Positions 54,102 through 61,299 of a stretch of DNA of 64,000 nucleotides are shown here, piece after piece (positions within the stretch are counted from its first letter, which is position 1; every line of letters begins with the position of its first letter). Location: positions 620,001-684,000 of the forward strand of contig CAVRUN010000005.1 in the NCBI GenBank assembly GCA_963724435.1, written 5' to 3'. The notes beneath the pieces were generated by a model. It was given only the letters and a program-made list of their open reading frames with translations. It had not been told where the DNA came from and made no database searches. The stretch comes from AP-15 sp963724435. GTDB taxonomy: Bacteria > Pseudomonadota > Alphaproteobacteria > ATCC43930 > CGMCC-115725. Position numbers and translations under genes: made by a program.

Positions 54102-55223
54102 ATGAGTAGCAGCCGAACGGTCATGCAGCTGCGTGGGGGAGCGCTGCGGTGGACACAAGCCCCGGCAAACACGGCGCTGTCCGAACTGCAGCCCGCGAAT
54201 GAGGCGGTGGCGGAATCATCGGCCGTCTTTATGGTGGGCAACAGTCCGGCGATGCTCGAAGTGTTCGAGCAGATCCGCCGCTTTGCGGCCTGCGACGTGC
54301 CGGTGTTGATAACCGGCGAGAGCGGCACCGGTAAGGAACTGGTGGCGCGCGCCATCCATGAACGCTCGCGCCGGGCCGCCGCGCCCTATGTCGCGCTCAA
54401 CTGCGCCGCGGTGCCGCCGACCCTGATCGCATCCGAGCTGTTCGGCTACGAAAAGGGCTCGTTCACCGGCGCCACCGCCCGCAAGCACGGCCATATCGAG
54501 CACGCCAATCACGGCACCCTGTTTCTCGACGAGGTTGGCGACATGCCGATCGATCTGCAGGGGTTGCTGCTGCGCTTTCTACAGGAGGGCGAGATCTTGC
54601 GGGTTGGCGGGCGCCAACCGATCAAGGTCGATGTCCGGGTTGTTGCCGCGACGAATGTCCGGCTGCGCGATGCCATCGCCGCCGGAAAATTGCGCGAGGA
54701 CCTCTATTACCGGCTGAACGTGCTGAGCCTGCACCTGCCGCCATTGCGTGAACGTGATGGCGATGTCGAGGTCCTCGCCACTTTTTTTCTGCGTCAGATC
54801 GGACAGGAGTTGGGGCGCGAGTTGCGCGGCTTTACACCGGCAGCGTTGGCGGCGATGCTGGCTCATCAATGGCCCGGCAATGTCCGCGAACTGATCGCGA
54901 CGATCAGGCGCGCGGCCGTGATGAGCAATGGGCCGCTTGTAGATGTGCCGGATCTGCGGCTCGACCCGCCGCCATCGCCGGCGCCGTCCCCGGTGCGGCT
55001 TGCCCCGAGGCAAGGCCGGGCGCGCGCGGCACCGCGGCCCAAGCCGGGCAGCGATGCCGAACGCGAGGCGATCCTGCAAGCCTTGCAGGAGAGCGGGTTT
55101 AACATGACCCGCACCGCGCAGCTATTGGGCGTGGCCCGGGCCACGCTATACCGCATGTTGCAGCGCAATCGGATCGAGCTCGGCCAGCATTATCTGGTCC
55201 AGCCGCCGGAGTCCGGGGAATGA
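54102..55223 (+). CDS. Sigma-54-dependent transcriptional activator without sensor domain
   Basis: 373 residues from ATG 54102; the frame opens at 53949 but without a ribosome site. Only about 45 residues precede the AAA+ domain, so there is no receiver, GAF or PAS domain. Walker A GESGTGKE (72-79), the sigma-54 contact loop as GSFTGA (119-124, Ser in place of the first Ala), Walker B GTLFLDEVGDMP, arginine finger LREDLYYRLNV, and a Fis-type HTH at the C-terminus (LQESGFNMTRTAQLLGVARATLYRML). Likely controls the neighbouring sigma-54 promoters. Confidence 0.92.
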   Translation: MSSSRTVMQLRGGALRWTQAPANTALSELQPANEAVAESSAVFMVGNSPAMLEVFEQIRRFAACDVPVLITGESGTGKELVARAIHERSRRAAAPYVALNCAAVPPTLIASELFGYEKGSFTGATARKHGHIEHANHGTLFLDEVGDMPIDLQGLLLRFLQEGEILRVGGRQPIKVDVRVVAATNVRLRDAIAAGKLREDLYYRLNVLSLHLPPLRERDGDVEVLATFFLRQIGQELGRELRGFTPAALAAMLAHQWPGNVRELIATIRRAAVMSNGPLVDVPDLRLDPPPSPAPSPVRLAPRQGRARAAPRPKPGSDAEREAILQALQESGFNMTRTAQLLGVARATLYRMLQRNRIELGQHYLVQPPESGE

Positions 55224-55353
55224 ATGCGGCTGGTCACCTGAGTTTCCGCCCCCGGCTCGCGACATTCAGCGGCGCTGGCGCGACTGCTAGCGGCACCGTC
55301 CAGCAGGGCGCCGCGGCAGTGCCGGCGGTGCGCTCGGCGACAATAGCACAACT

Positions 55354-55382
55354 GTCTCACCGCGAGACGGCGCAACTGTCTC
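55354..55382 (+). promoter_or_regulatory. Two GTCTC sites: likely sigma-54 activator binding region (UAS)
   Basis: Site one is the palindrome GTCTC-ACCGC-GAGAC (55354-55368) within CAACTGTCTCA-like sequence; site two, CAACTGTCTCATC, has GTCTC at 55378-55382. They are 24 bp apart and about 100-125 bp upstream of the sigma-54 promoter. Same word and layout as at 50384-50443. Confidence 0.72.
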
Positions 55383-55477
55383 ATCAGTACGGTCGGACCG
55401 GGACACGATTAACCAAAGCCTTTGCGCAACGCATTGAGATTATTTGCCTTTTGTCGGCAATTCGGCGGTCATTTGGT

Positions 55478-55493
55478 TGGCATGCCGGTTGCT
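55478..55493 (+). promoter_or_regulatory. Sigma-54 promoter of the repeat-protein cluster
   Basis: TGGCATG-CCGG-TTGCT, GG at 55479-55480 and GC at 55491-55492, spacing 10. The predicted start near 55504 leaves a 126-nt leader with AGAGGAAAGAGAG just before ATG 55630. Confidence 0.82.
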
Positions 55494-55629
55494 GGCTAGG
55501 AGGGGTCGGCACGCACCTCGACAACAGAGCCTCCCGCGACCGGTTATGCCGCCGCGGGAACCTGGAGGGCGCGTGCAGACGTGTCGTGCAGTCCGCCGCA
55601 GGGGCGGGGAACGAAAGAGGAAAGAGAGT

Positions 55630-56322
55630 ATGAAGCAGCTTTTACTAGCAACTTGCGCCGTCCTCGCCCTGAGTGCCGGCGGCGCATGGGCGCAAAGCGC
55701 CACGTCCACCGCCACCGGCGGCAAAGGTGGTAAGGGTGGCGCCGCGACCGCGACCCAGAGCGGGGGTGCCGGCGGCTCCGGCGGCAATGCCTCCAATACG
55801 AACTCCGGCAACAACATTTCCGGCAACAGCCTGAGCTCGACCAAGACCAACACCACCAGCAACACCAACAGCGGCGCGCAGGCCAGCAAGGGCGGCACCG
55901 CGGTCAACGCCAACGGCAATACGACGGCTGTCGGCTCCGGCAACACCAAGACCACGACGACGACGATCTCGCCGACCACGACCAACAGCGGCGCCACCGC
56001 CAGCAAGGGCAGCTCGGCGGTTCAGGCTAACGGCAATACGACCGCGATCGGCTCCGGCAACACCAAAACCACGACCACGACGATCGCGCCGACCACCACC
56101 ACCACCAACAGCGGCGCCACCGCCAGCAAGGGCGGCACTGCGGTTCAGGCTAACGGCAACACGACGGCTCTCGGGTCCAACAACACCAAGACCATCGCCT
56201 CCGACAACACGACGACGATCACGCCGACCACGACCAAGACCAGCACCGCAAGCTCGAACGGCGCCAAGCAGCGCCGTCCGCCAATAATGGCGGCAGCAAC
56301 ACGGCTTCCGGCAACACGGTAA
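55630..56322 (+). CDS. Thr/Asn/Gly-rich repeat surface protein, N-terminal segment (frameshifted)
   Basis: Signal peptide MKQLLLATCAVLALSAGGAWA at the start, with a good GAGGAAAGAGAG ribosome site. A Gly-rich stretch (TGGKGGKGGAATATQSGGAGG) leads to repeats of the type NGNTTAVGSGNTKTTTTTIS and NSGATASKGGTAVQANGNTT. Sense is lost near 56262-56268, where the reading must shift by one base to continue as APSANNGGSNTASGN. Together with the next two segments it forms a protein of about 1000 residues. Low complexity, no enzyme motif; extracellular. Confidence 0.75.
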   Translation: MKQLLLATCAVLALSAGGAWAQSATSTATGGKGGKGGAATATQSGGAGGSGGNASNTNSGNNISGNSLSSTKTNTTSNTNSGAQASKGGTAVNANGNTTAVGSGNTKTTTTTISPTTTNSGATASKGSSAVQANGNTTAIGSGNTKTTTTTIAPTTTTTNSGATASKGGTAVQANGNTTALGSNNTKTIASDNTTTITPTTTKTSTASSNGAKQRRPPIMAAATRLPATR

Positions 56323-58370
56323 GCGGCAACACGACGGCTGTCGGCTCAGACAACACCAAGACCATCGCCTCTGACAACACGACGACGATCGCGCCGACCA
56401 CCACGAACAGCGGCGCCGTCGCCAGCAAGGGTGGCACCGCGGTCCAAGCCGATCAAAACACGTTGACGCTCGGTTCGGACAACACCAAGAACGTCGCCTC
56501 CAACAACACGACGACGATCTCGCCCACGTCGACCAAGACCACGACCACGACCAAGACGAACTCGGCGAACTCGGCTGGCGCCAACAGCCCCGCGGCTAAC
56601 AACGGCAGCACCGCCACCAACGTCAGCGGCAACACGACAACCCTCGGTTCAGACAACACCAAGACCATCGCCTCCGACAACACGCTGACCTCGACCAAGA
56701 CATCGACCAACGGCAACACGACCTCGGGCAGCTTTAGCCCGGCGGCCAGCACTGGCAGCACCGCCGTCTCGAAGAACAACGGCAACACGATTGCCTCGGG
56801 CAACACCACGACCACGACGATCACGCCGACCAAGACCATCGACTCCAATAACACGACGACGACGACGATCACGCCGACCAAGACAACCAACACCTCCGCG
56901 GGCGGCACCAACAGCGCGGCGGCTAATAACGGCGGCGTTGCGGTCTCCAAGAACAACGGCAACACGGTTGCTTCGAACAACACGCTTACTTCGACCAAGA
57001 CCAGCACGCCAACTAGCACTTCGAGCGGCAACGCCGCGGCGGCCACTAACGGCAGCACCGCCGTCTCGAAGAATAACGGCAACACGATCACGACGACGAT
57101 CTCGCCGACCAAGACCACCACGACATCGTCAGCTGGCAACAGCAGCCCAGTGGCTACCACTGGCGGCAAGGTGATCGGCTCCGGCAACACCACGACCACG
57201 ACTATCACGCCGACCAAGACCATTACCGACACCAGCACTGCGTCGACAACCGGCGCCAGCAGCCCGGCGGCCAATAATGGCGGCAAGGTGATCGGCTCCG
57301 GCAACACCACCACCACCACCAACAGCGGCGCCGTCGCCAGCAAGGGTGGCACCGCGGTCCAAGCCGACAACAACACGCTGACGCTAGGCTCGAACAACAC
57401 CAAGACCAGCACGACGACCAACACCACCACCCCGACCGCGAGCGTCGGTGGCAATGGCAGCGCCGCGACGGCCAATAACGGCGGTAAGAACATCGCCTCC
57501 GGCAATACGGTCGCCTCGGACAACACGCTGACCTCGACCAAGACCACTAGCATCACCAACACCACCACCAACACGCCGACGACGACGGTCAGCGGCTCCA
57601 GTGCCGGCGCGACCAATGGTGGCAAGGCGGTCAATGTCAGCGGCAACACCACCACCACCGGGTCCTACAATACCAAGACGACCACGGCCGGTGGTTCTGC
57701 GGCAGGCAGCGGGGTCAACGCGGGCTCGACGAAAGGCGGGACCAGCACCGCGGTTCAGGCCAACGACAACACGCTGACCTTGGGGTCGAACAACACCAAG
57801 ACCTCGACCAGCACCAGCACGAAGACGACGACGACAACGCAGAGCACTTCCGGCGCCTTCAGCCCGACCGCCAACAATGGTGGCACCAATACAATCTACA
57901 GGCTCGGGCAACTCCAAGACGACCACGACCACCAGCACTTCCGCCAGTGGAAACTTGGCCACTAACGGCGGCAAAACACGTCGCCCTGGCGGCCGTACAA
58001 CACTTGCCACCAAGGCGGTACCGTGAAAACGAACAGCAACACTTGACGGCTGGAGCCATGGCAGCGCGGCCAACAATGGCGGCACTGTCAACAATACGGG
58101 GTCGTACAACACCACCAACAAGACCAGCAGCGCTTCGGCGACCGGGACCGGTGGCAATGCGGCCAACAATGGCGGCAGGGTCAGCGTCAAGGGGTCGTAC
58201 AACACCCACACCGACTCGAGCACCCACAACAACTCGATATCGGCTACGGGTGGTTCGGGCGGCACCGCTACTGCTACGAGCGGCGGCTCTGCCACCAACA
58301 ACGACAATGCGAACTCCAGCACGAACAGTAGCTACAACACCACTGGTAGCTACAACACCACGAACGACAG
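55830..58370 (+). repeat. Coding repeat array of the surface protein
   Basis: Many imperfect copies of modules of roughly 30-45 codons, such as AAC GGC AAT ACG ACG GCT, GGC TCC GGC AAC ACC AAG ACC, ACG ACG ACG ATC, and GGC GCC ACC GCC AGC AAG GGC GGC. The near-identity of modules at DNA level implies recombination or slippage, and may explain the frameshifts, whether biological or from assembly. Confidence 0.8.
56268..57965 (+). CDS. Thr/Asn/Gly-rich repeat surface protein, middle segment (frameshifted)
   Basis: Continuation in the next frame, all repeats: VSGNTTAVGSDNTKTIASDN, TTTIAPTTTNSGAVASKGGT, NTLTSTKTST and AANNGG-type spacers. Sense leaves this frame near 57890 (continuing as STGSGNSKTTTTT in another frame), and this frame runs to a stop at 57963-57965. 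The coding strand uses AAC, ACC, ACG and GGC almost throughout. No start codon is expected here; the segment belongs to the gene that begins at 55630. Confidence 0.7.
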   Translation, partial: AAPSANNGGSNTASGNTVSGNTTAVGSDNTKTIASDNTTTIAPTTTNSGAVASKGGTAVQADQNTLTLGSDNTKNVASNNTTTISPTSTKTTTTTKTNSANSAGANSPAANNGSTATNVSGNTTTLGSDNTKTIASDNTLTSTKTSTNGNTTSGSFSPAASTGSTAVSKNNGNTIASGNTTTTTITPTKTIDSNNTTTTTITPTKTTNTSAGGTNSAAANNGGVAVSKNNGNTVASNNTLTSTKTSTPTSTSSGNAAAATNGSTAVSKNNGNTITTTISPTKTTTTSSAGNSSPVATTGGKVIGSGNTTTTTITPTKTITDTSTASTTGASSPAANNGGKVIGSGNTTTTTNSGAVASKGGTAVQADNNTLTLGSNNTKTSTTTNTTTPTASVGGNGSAATANNGGKNIASGNTVASDNTLTSTKTTSITNTTTNTPTTTVSGSSAGATNGGKAVNVSGNTTTTGSYNTKTTTAGGSAAGSGVNAGSTKGGTSTAVQANDNTLTLGSNNTKTSTSTSTKTTTTTQSTSGAFSPTANNGGTNTIYRLGQLQDDHDHQHFRQWKLGH

Positions 58371-58674
58371 CGGCACAGATGTGCTGGGTGCCCTGAAGAA
58401 CTCGGTGGTTGGAACCGGTTCGTTAAGTCAGATTACTGCCGCGACCAACACGATCACCACTGGGGATGGTTCGGCGGTGACCGCGGCGGGGTTGACCGCA
58501 AACCGCACTAAGCAAACGGCGGCGTCATCGAGTGCTTCTGGCGCGATCCACATGACCTACTCGATGAACGGTCAGGGCATCCTGCAGGCCAACCAGAACA
58601 CCGGCGCAGCCGCGGTGCAGGGCAACTCTGTGGCTCTCACCTCGTCGGTCGGCATGGGCACTGGCGCGGGTTGA
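58027..58674 (+). CDS. Thr/Asn/Gly-rich repeat surface protein, C-terminal segment (frameshifted)
   Basis: After several frame changes between 57890 and 58060 (including an in-frame TGA at 58024), the sense frame holds to the stop at 58672-58674. It has Asn/Ser-rich repeats (NNGGTVNNTGSYNTT, NNGGRVSVKGSYNT) and then a distinct C-terminal domain: LGALKNSVVGTGSLSQITAA, then AIHMTYSMNGQGILQANQN, ending SVALTSSVGMGTGAG. The motif NTGAAAVQGNSV resembles motifs in the two following exported proteins. Confidence 0.7.
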   Translation, partial: KRTATLDGWSHGSAANNGGTVNNTGSYNTTNKTSSASATGTGGNAANNGGRVSVKGSYNTHTDSSTHNNSISATGGSGGTATATSGGSATNNDNANSSTNSSYNTTGSYNTTNDSGTDVLGALKNSVVGTGSLSQITAATNTITTGDGSAVTAAGLTANRTKQTAASSSASGAIHMTYSMNGQGILQANQNTGAAAVQGNSVALTSSVGMGTGAG

Positions 58675-58733
58675 GTCGGGTTCAGCCCGAGCGTCAACGG
58701 CGACTTCGCTAAAGTAAGCACCACTCGACTAAA

Positions 58734-58767
58734 GGTCCGCACCGCCGAAAAATCGGCGGTGCGGACC
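58734..58767 (+). terminator. Very strong hairpin after the repeat protein
   Basis: GGTCCGCACCGCCGA (58734-58748) pairs perfectly over 15 bp with TCGGCGGTGCGGACC (58753-58767) around AAAA. CTCTTCT follows rather than a pure T-run. It is either a terminator or a stabilising/processing hairpin that sets unequal expression of the repeat protein and the genes after it. Confidence 0.7.
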
Positions 58768-58812
58768 CTCTTCTGCAAAAGAAAACGACAATACAAAAGT
58801 GGGATTCGACAG

Positions 58813-59194
58813 ATGAAACGTTCGGCCGCCTGGACGGTTTCTATTCTGCTCGCGATGACTGGCGCATCAAGCGCATGCCTCGCAGCCGAAGCTAGCGCGC
58901 CGGCTGGTTCCCCGGCATGCGGTGCTCGGAGCACTGGCGGGAACTGCGGTTCCTGCGGCTCAACTCGGTAAAGAACGCGCCCGCGGGGCCATCGGTATAA
59001 ACGTTGACGGTTCGGGAAGTGCATTGGCGGCCGGCAACAGCACCGGTAATGTCGCGGTCGGCGGCGCGGTGAACAGTACAATCAGCAACGATCATTCGAT
59101 CAATGGCAATGCCGGCATCACCTCGGTTTTGCAGAATTTCGGTAATAACTCGATTATGCAAGTGAGCACGACAATCAACATCACGGTCCATTAA
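58813..59194 (+). CDS. Small exported protein with amyloid-like Asn/Gln motif (frameshifted)
   Basis: Starts MKRSAAWTVSILLAMTGASS (signal peptide), but the frame fails at about 58915; the next frame continues LGALAGTAVPAAQLGKERA to the stop at 59192-59194, giving about 126 residues in all. The mature part, INVDGSGSALAAGNSTGNVA, then VNSTISNDHSINGNAGIT and QNFGNNSIMQVSTTINI, is Asn/Gly/Ser-rich like Fap or curlin subunits. A GTG at 58922 could serve as an alternative start for the second part. Linked to the C39 peptidase 36 nt downstream. Confidence 0.65.
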
Positions 59195-59230
59195 AGAGCG
59201 GACTGCCGGTGCAGGAAGACGAGAGGCATT

Positions 59231-59962
59231 ATGGGCATGCGGTTATGTCCTCGCTCCGCACCGATCCGACGGGCGATCGCCGGATTGACGGTGCTCACCG
59301 CCGCGGGTTTACCAGCCGAGGCGGGTTCGCTGTACCTTGATGCCGGAGCCGGGGTCGGCGGCGGCGCGTTTTCGCTAAAGGTCCAGAGCTTTCAGGAACA
59401 AAAATATCACGACACGATCGCGCAGGAGCACGATTTTTCCTGCGGATCCGCGGCACTCGCGACATTGCTCAGCTATAACTACAACATGCCGGTCAGTGAG
59501 GCCGCCATCTTTAAGGATATGATCATAAATGGCGATAAAAAAGTAATCAGCGAATCGGGATTCTCATTATTGGATATCAAGCGGTATTTGCAGCGGCACG
59601 GTCTCGACTCGAATGGCTATCGCGCGCCGCTGTCCAAGCTCGAAGAGGTGCGGCTGCCGGCAATCGTGCTGCTGAATGTCCGCGGCTATCATCATTTTGT
59701 CGTGCTTGAAGGCATCGAGAAAGGGCGAGTGCTGCTCGCTGATCCCGCAAACGGTATGAGGAGTGAGCCCATCGGCGTATTCGAATCGGAGTGGAGCGGA
59801 ATATTTTTCCTGATCACCAGCCACATCGATCAGGGTCAAAAGAGCTTTAACAGTGACCAGAAATGGGCCGCTGCACCAGGTCCGCCTTGGGATCTGACGC
59901 GTTATGCGCTCGATCTCGCCCAATTGTCGCAAGCGGGCCTGCTCAGTTTGGCCCGGTTTTGA
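59231..59962 (+). CDS. Exported C39-family peptidase (FapD-like position)
   Basis: 243 residues. Signal peptide to about residue 30 (LPAEAG). Papain-like C39 fold: Gln65 and Cys71 in QEHDFSCGSAALATLL, His154/155 in RGYHHFVVLEG and Asp171 in LADPANG form a full catalytic set. Unlike bacteriocin transporters there is no ABC part. A free-standing C39 peptidase among low-complexity exported proteins is the plan of Fap functional-amyloid operons (FapD), which is an analogy here. GAGAGG precedes ATG. Confidence 0.84.
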   Translation: MGMRLCPRSAPIRRAIAGLTVLTAAGLPAEAGSLYLDAGAGVGGGAFSLKVQSFQEQKYHDTIAQEHDFSCGSAALATLLSYNYNMPVSEAAIFKDMIINGDKKVISESGFSLLDIKRYLQRHGLDSNGYRAPLSKLEEVRLPAIVLLNVRGYHHFVVLEGIEKGRVLLADPANGMRSEPIGVFESEWSGIFFLITSHIDQGQKSFNSDQKWAAAPGPPWDLTRYALDLAQLSQAGLLSLARF

Positions 59963-59987
59963 CAGATGTATCCCTCCGGAGGACAAA

Positions 59988-60737
59988 GTGACCGGATCGT
60001 CAACGCTGCTGATCGCTTTTGCGGTGATCGCGGCAAGTCTGTTGGGGGGGTGTTCGGACAAAATCATCGGTGTTGTGGGCTCGGATGCCGAGGCCCGGGT
60101 CCACACCGTAAAACCAGTGTCGCGCCAGATGCCGATCAAGCCTGCTGATCTGCCGGTCGCGTCAAGCCGCGACGTGAAACAGCGCCTCGCGAGCCTGGCG
60201 GTCGACGATGCCAAGCTCAGCGATGTTCGCGGCGGGTTTGATGCCGGTTCGGGCGTCACCTTGAACTTTGCCTTTCAGCAGGCGACTTTTGTCAACAACA
60301 ACCTCACCGAAAATGTGGTGGTGCCGACCTTGACCATTTCGCCGGGTCAGACCGGCGGCGTGGCGGCCGGCGGAGGCGTTGCGGCGCCCACCAGCAGCAT
60401 CACCGGGCTGAGCGCTTTTGGCATACCGGGCGCATTGTCAACGAGTTCGGGCGGCAGTATCAACTCAGCGACGGTCGTGACCGACAATGCCGTGCAGACA
60501 CAGGTGAGCGTGTCGAACTCGACGCTTCAGGCACTGGTCAATAGCGGGCTTGCCACGGTCGTCGGCGGCGGCACCGGCAATGGCGGCGTGAGCAGCACGA
60601 TCACCAACACCGGAAACAACCAATTGATCCAGCAGATGACAACGATCGATATTGGGGTCAGTGGGTTGTCGAAATTGATGCAGCAGGGGGTTGCGTCGTC
60701 GGTGATGAACCGGCTGACCGGCCCAACCCTGCGCTAA
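59988..60737 (+). CDS. Lipoprotein with C-terminal Asn/Gln amyloid-like motif
   Basis: 249 residues from GTG 59988 (GGAGGA four bases upstream). Lipobox LLGGC at about residue 20. The body is Ser/Thr/Val-rich beta-type sequence (LNFAFQQATFVNNNLTENVVVPTLTISPG, TVVTDNAVQTQVSVSNSTLQ). The end holds TNTGNNQLIQQMTTIDI, which aligns with QNFGNNSIMQVSTTINI in the protein at 58813. Probably an anchor or nucleator at the outer membrane; that role is inference. Confidence 0.78.
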   Translation: MTGSSTLLIAFAVIAASLLGGCSDKIIGVVGSDAEARVHTVKPVSRQMPIKPADLPVASSRDVKQRLASLAVDDAKLSDVRGGFDAGSGVTLNFAFQQATFVNNNLTENVVVPTLTISPGQTGGVAAGGGVAAPTSSITGLSAFGIPGALSTSSGGSINSATVVTDNAVQTQVSVSNSTLQALVNSGLATVVGGGTGNGGVSSTITNTGNNQLIQQMTTIDIGVSGLSKLMQQGVASSVMNRLTGPTLR

Positions 60738-60819
60738 ATCTTAATGAAGACGGAATTAAATAGGATTAACATTGTTGCGCTGATGTGGAGTATCAGTCCA
60801 CAGTAAACGGGGGCACCTT

Positions 60820-61176
60820 ATGACAACGCAGCTGAAAGAGAACCGGCACAAATTACGAAGGATCGGTGTGGTACGCGTACTCGCCGCCATAGCGATGGGT
60901 TTTGGCATTGCCGGGCTGTCGGGTTTCTGCGGGGCCGCCGAACTGTTGCCGCCGGCGCGCCAGGGCGCCGTCAGCGGAGTGCTGGCCAGCGTCACCGTCC
61001 TGTCGGAGGCCGCGATGGCCAAGGAAGCCGCCACCGGCTCCGCTCCGGCCCAGATTATGGGCGACCAGACCGGCCGCGAGAGAGTGATTTTGTGGGATGA
61101 GATGCGGTCGCCGCCGGAACTGCCGCCGGGAACAAATGGCACAGTCACGCTCACTATCGGCGGGACCACGAAATAG
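60820..61176 (+). CDS. Small exported protein, last gene of the surface cluster
   Basis: 118 residues. A charged N-terminus (MTTQLKENRHKLRR) and hydrophobic segment at about 17-38 (VVRVLAAIAMGFGIAGLSGF) with AA-E suggest a signal peptide cut near residue 39. The mature part is short, Ala/Glu/Pro-rich, ending NGTVTLTIGGTTK. A GGGGGC-type site precedes the ATG. No family recognised. Placement suggests it belongs to the surface cluster. Confidence 0.65.
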   Translation: MTTQLKENRHKLRRIGVVRVLAAIAMGFGIAGLSGFCGAAELLPPARQGAVSGVLASVTVLSEAAMAKEAATGSAPAQIMGDQTGRERVILWDEMRSPPELPPGTNGTVTLTIGGTTK

Positions 61177-61299
61177 CAGCTGCGCCCCCCTTGTCCCACC
61201 TCTTGCGGCGCCAGGCCAGGCATAAGCCGGGGATTGGTCTTAACGTCGTGCGGATGAGTGCGCCCGTGGTGACGACTCTTAGACTAGTAGCGACTTAAC

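Larger units (their letters stand above)
55224..55629. other. Regulatory intergenic region before the repeat protein
   Basis: 406 bp with two GTCTC sites, a sigma-54 promoter and a leader of about 125 nt; each is listed on its own. I see no gene; the open frame across it has no ribosome site. Confidence 0.75.

Noticed and set aside
56453..57658. 401-codon minus-strand frame that looks like a multi-pass membrane protein (Val/Leu-rich)
   Set aside because: Artefact: the reverse complement of Asn/Thr/Gly repeat codons gives Val, Leu and Ala. No ribosome site, and the plus strand has a signal peptide and a promoter.
57384..58322. 312-codon minus-strand Val/Leu/Arg-rich frame
   Set aside because: Same artefact of the repeat array.
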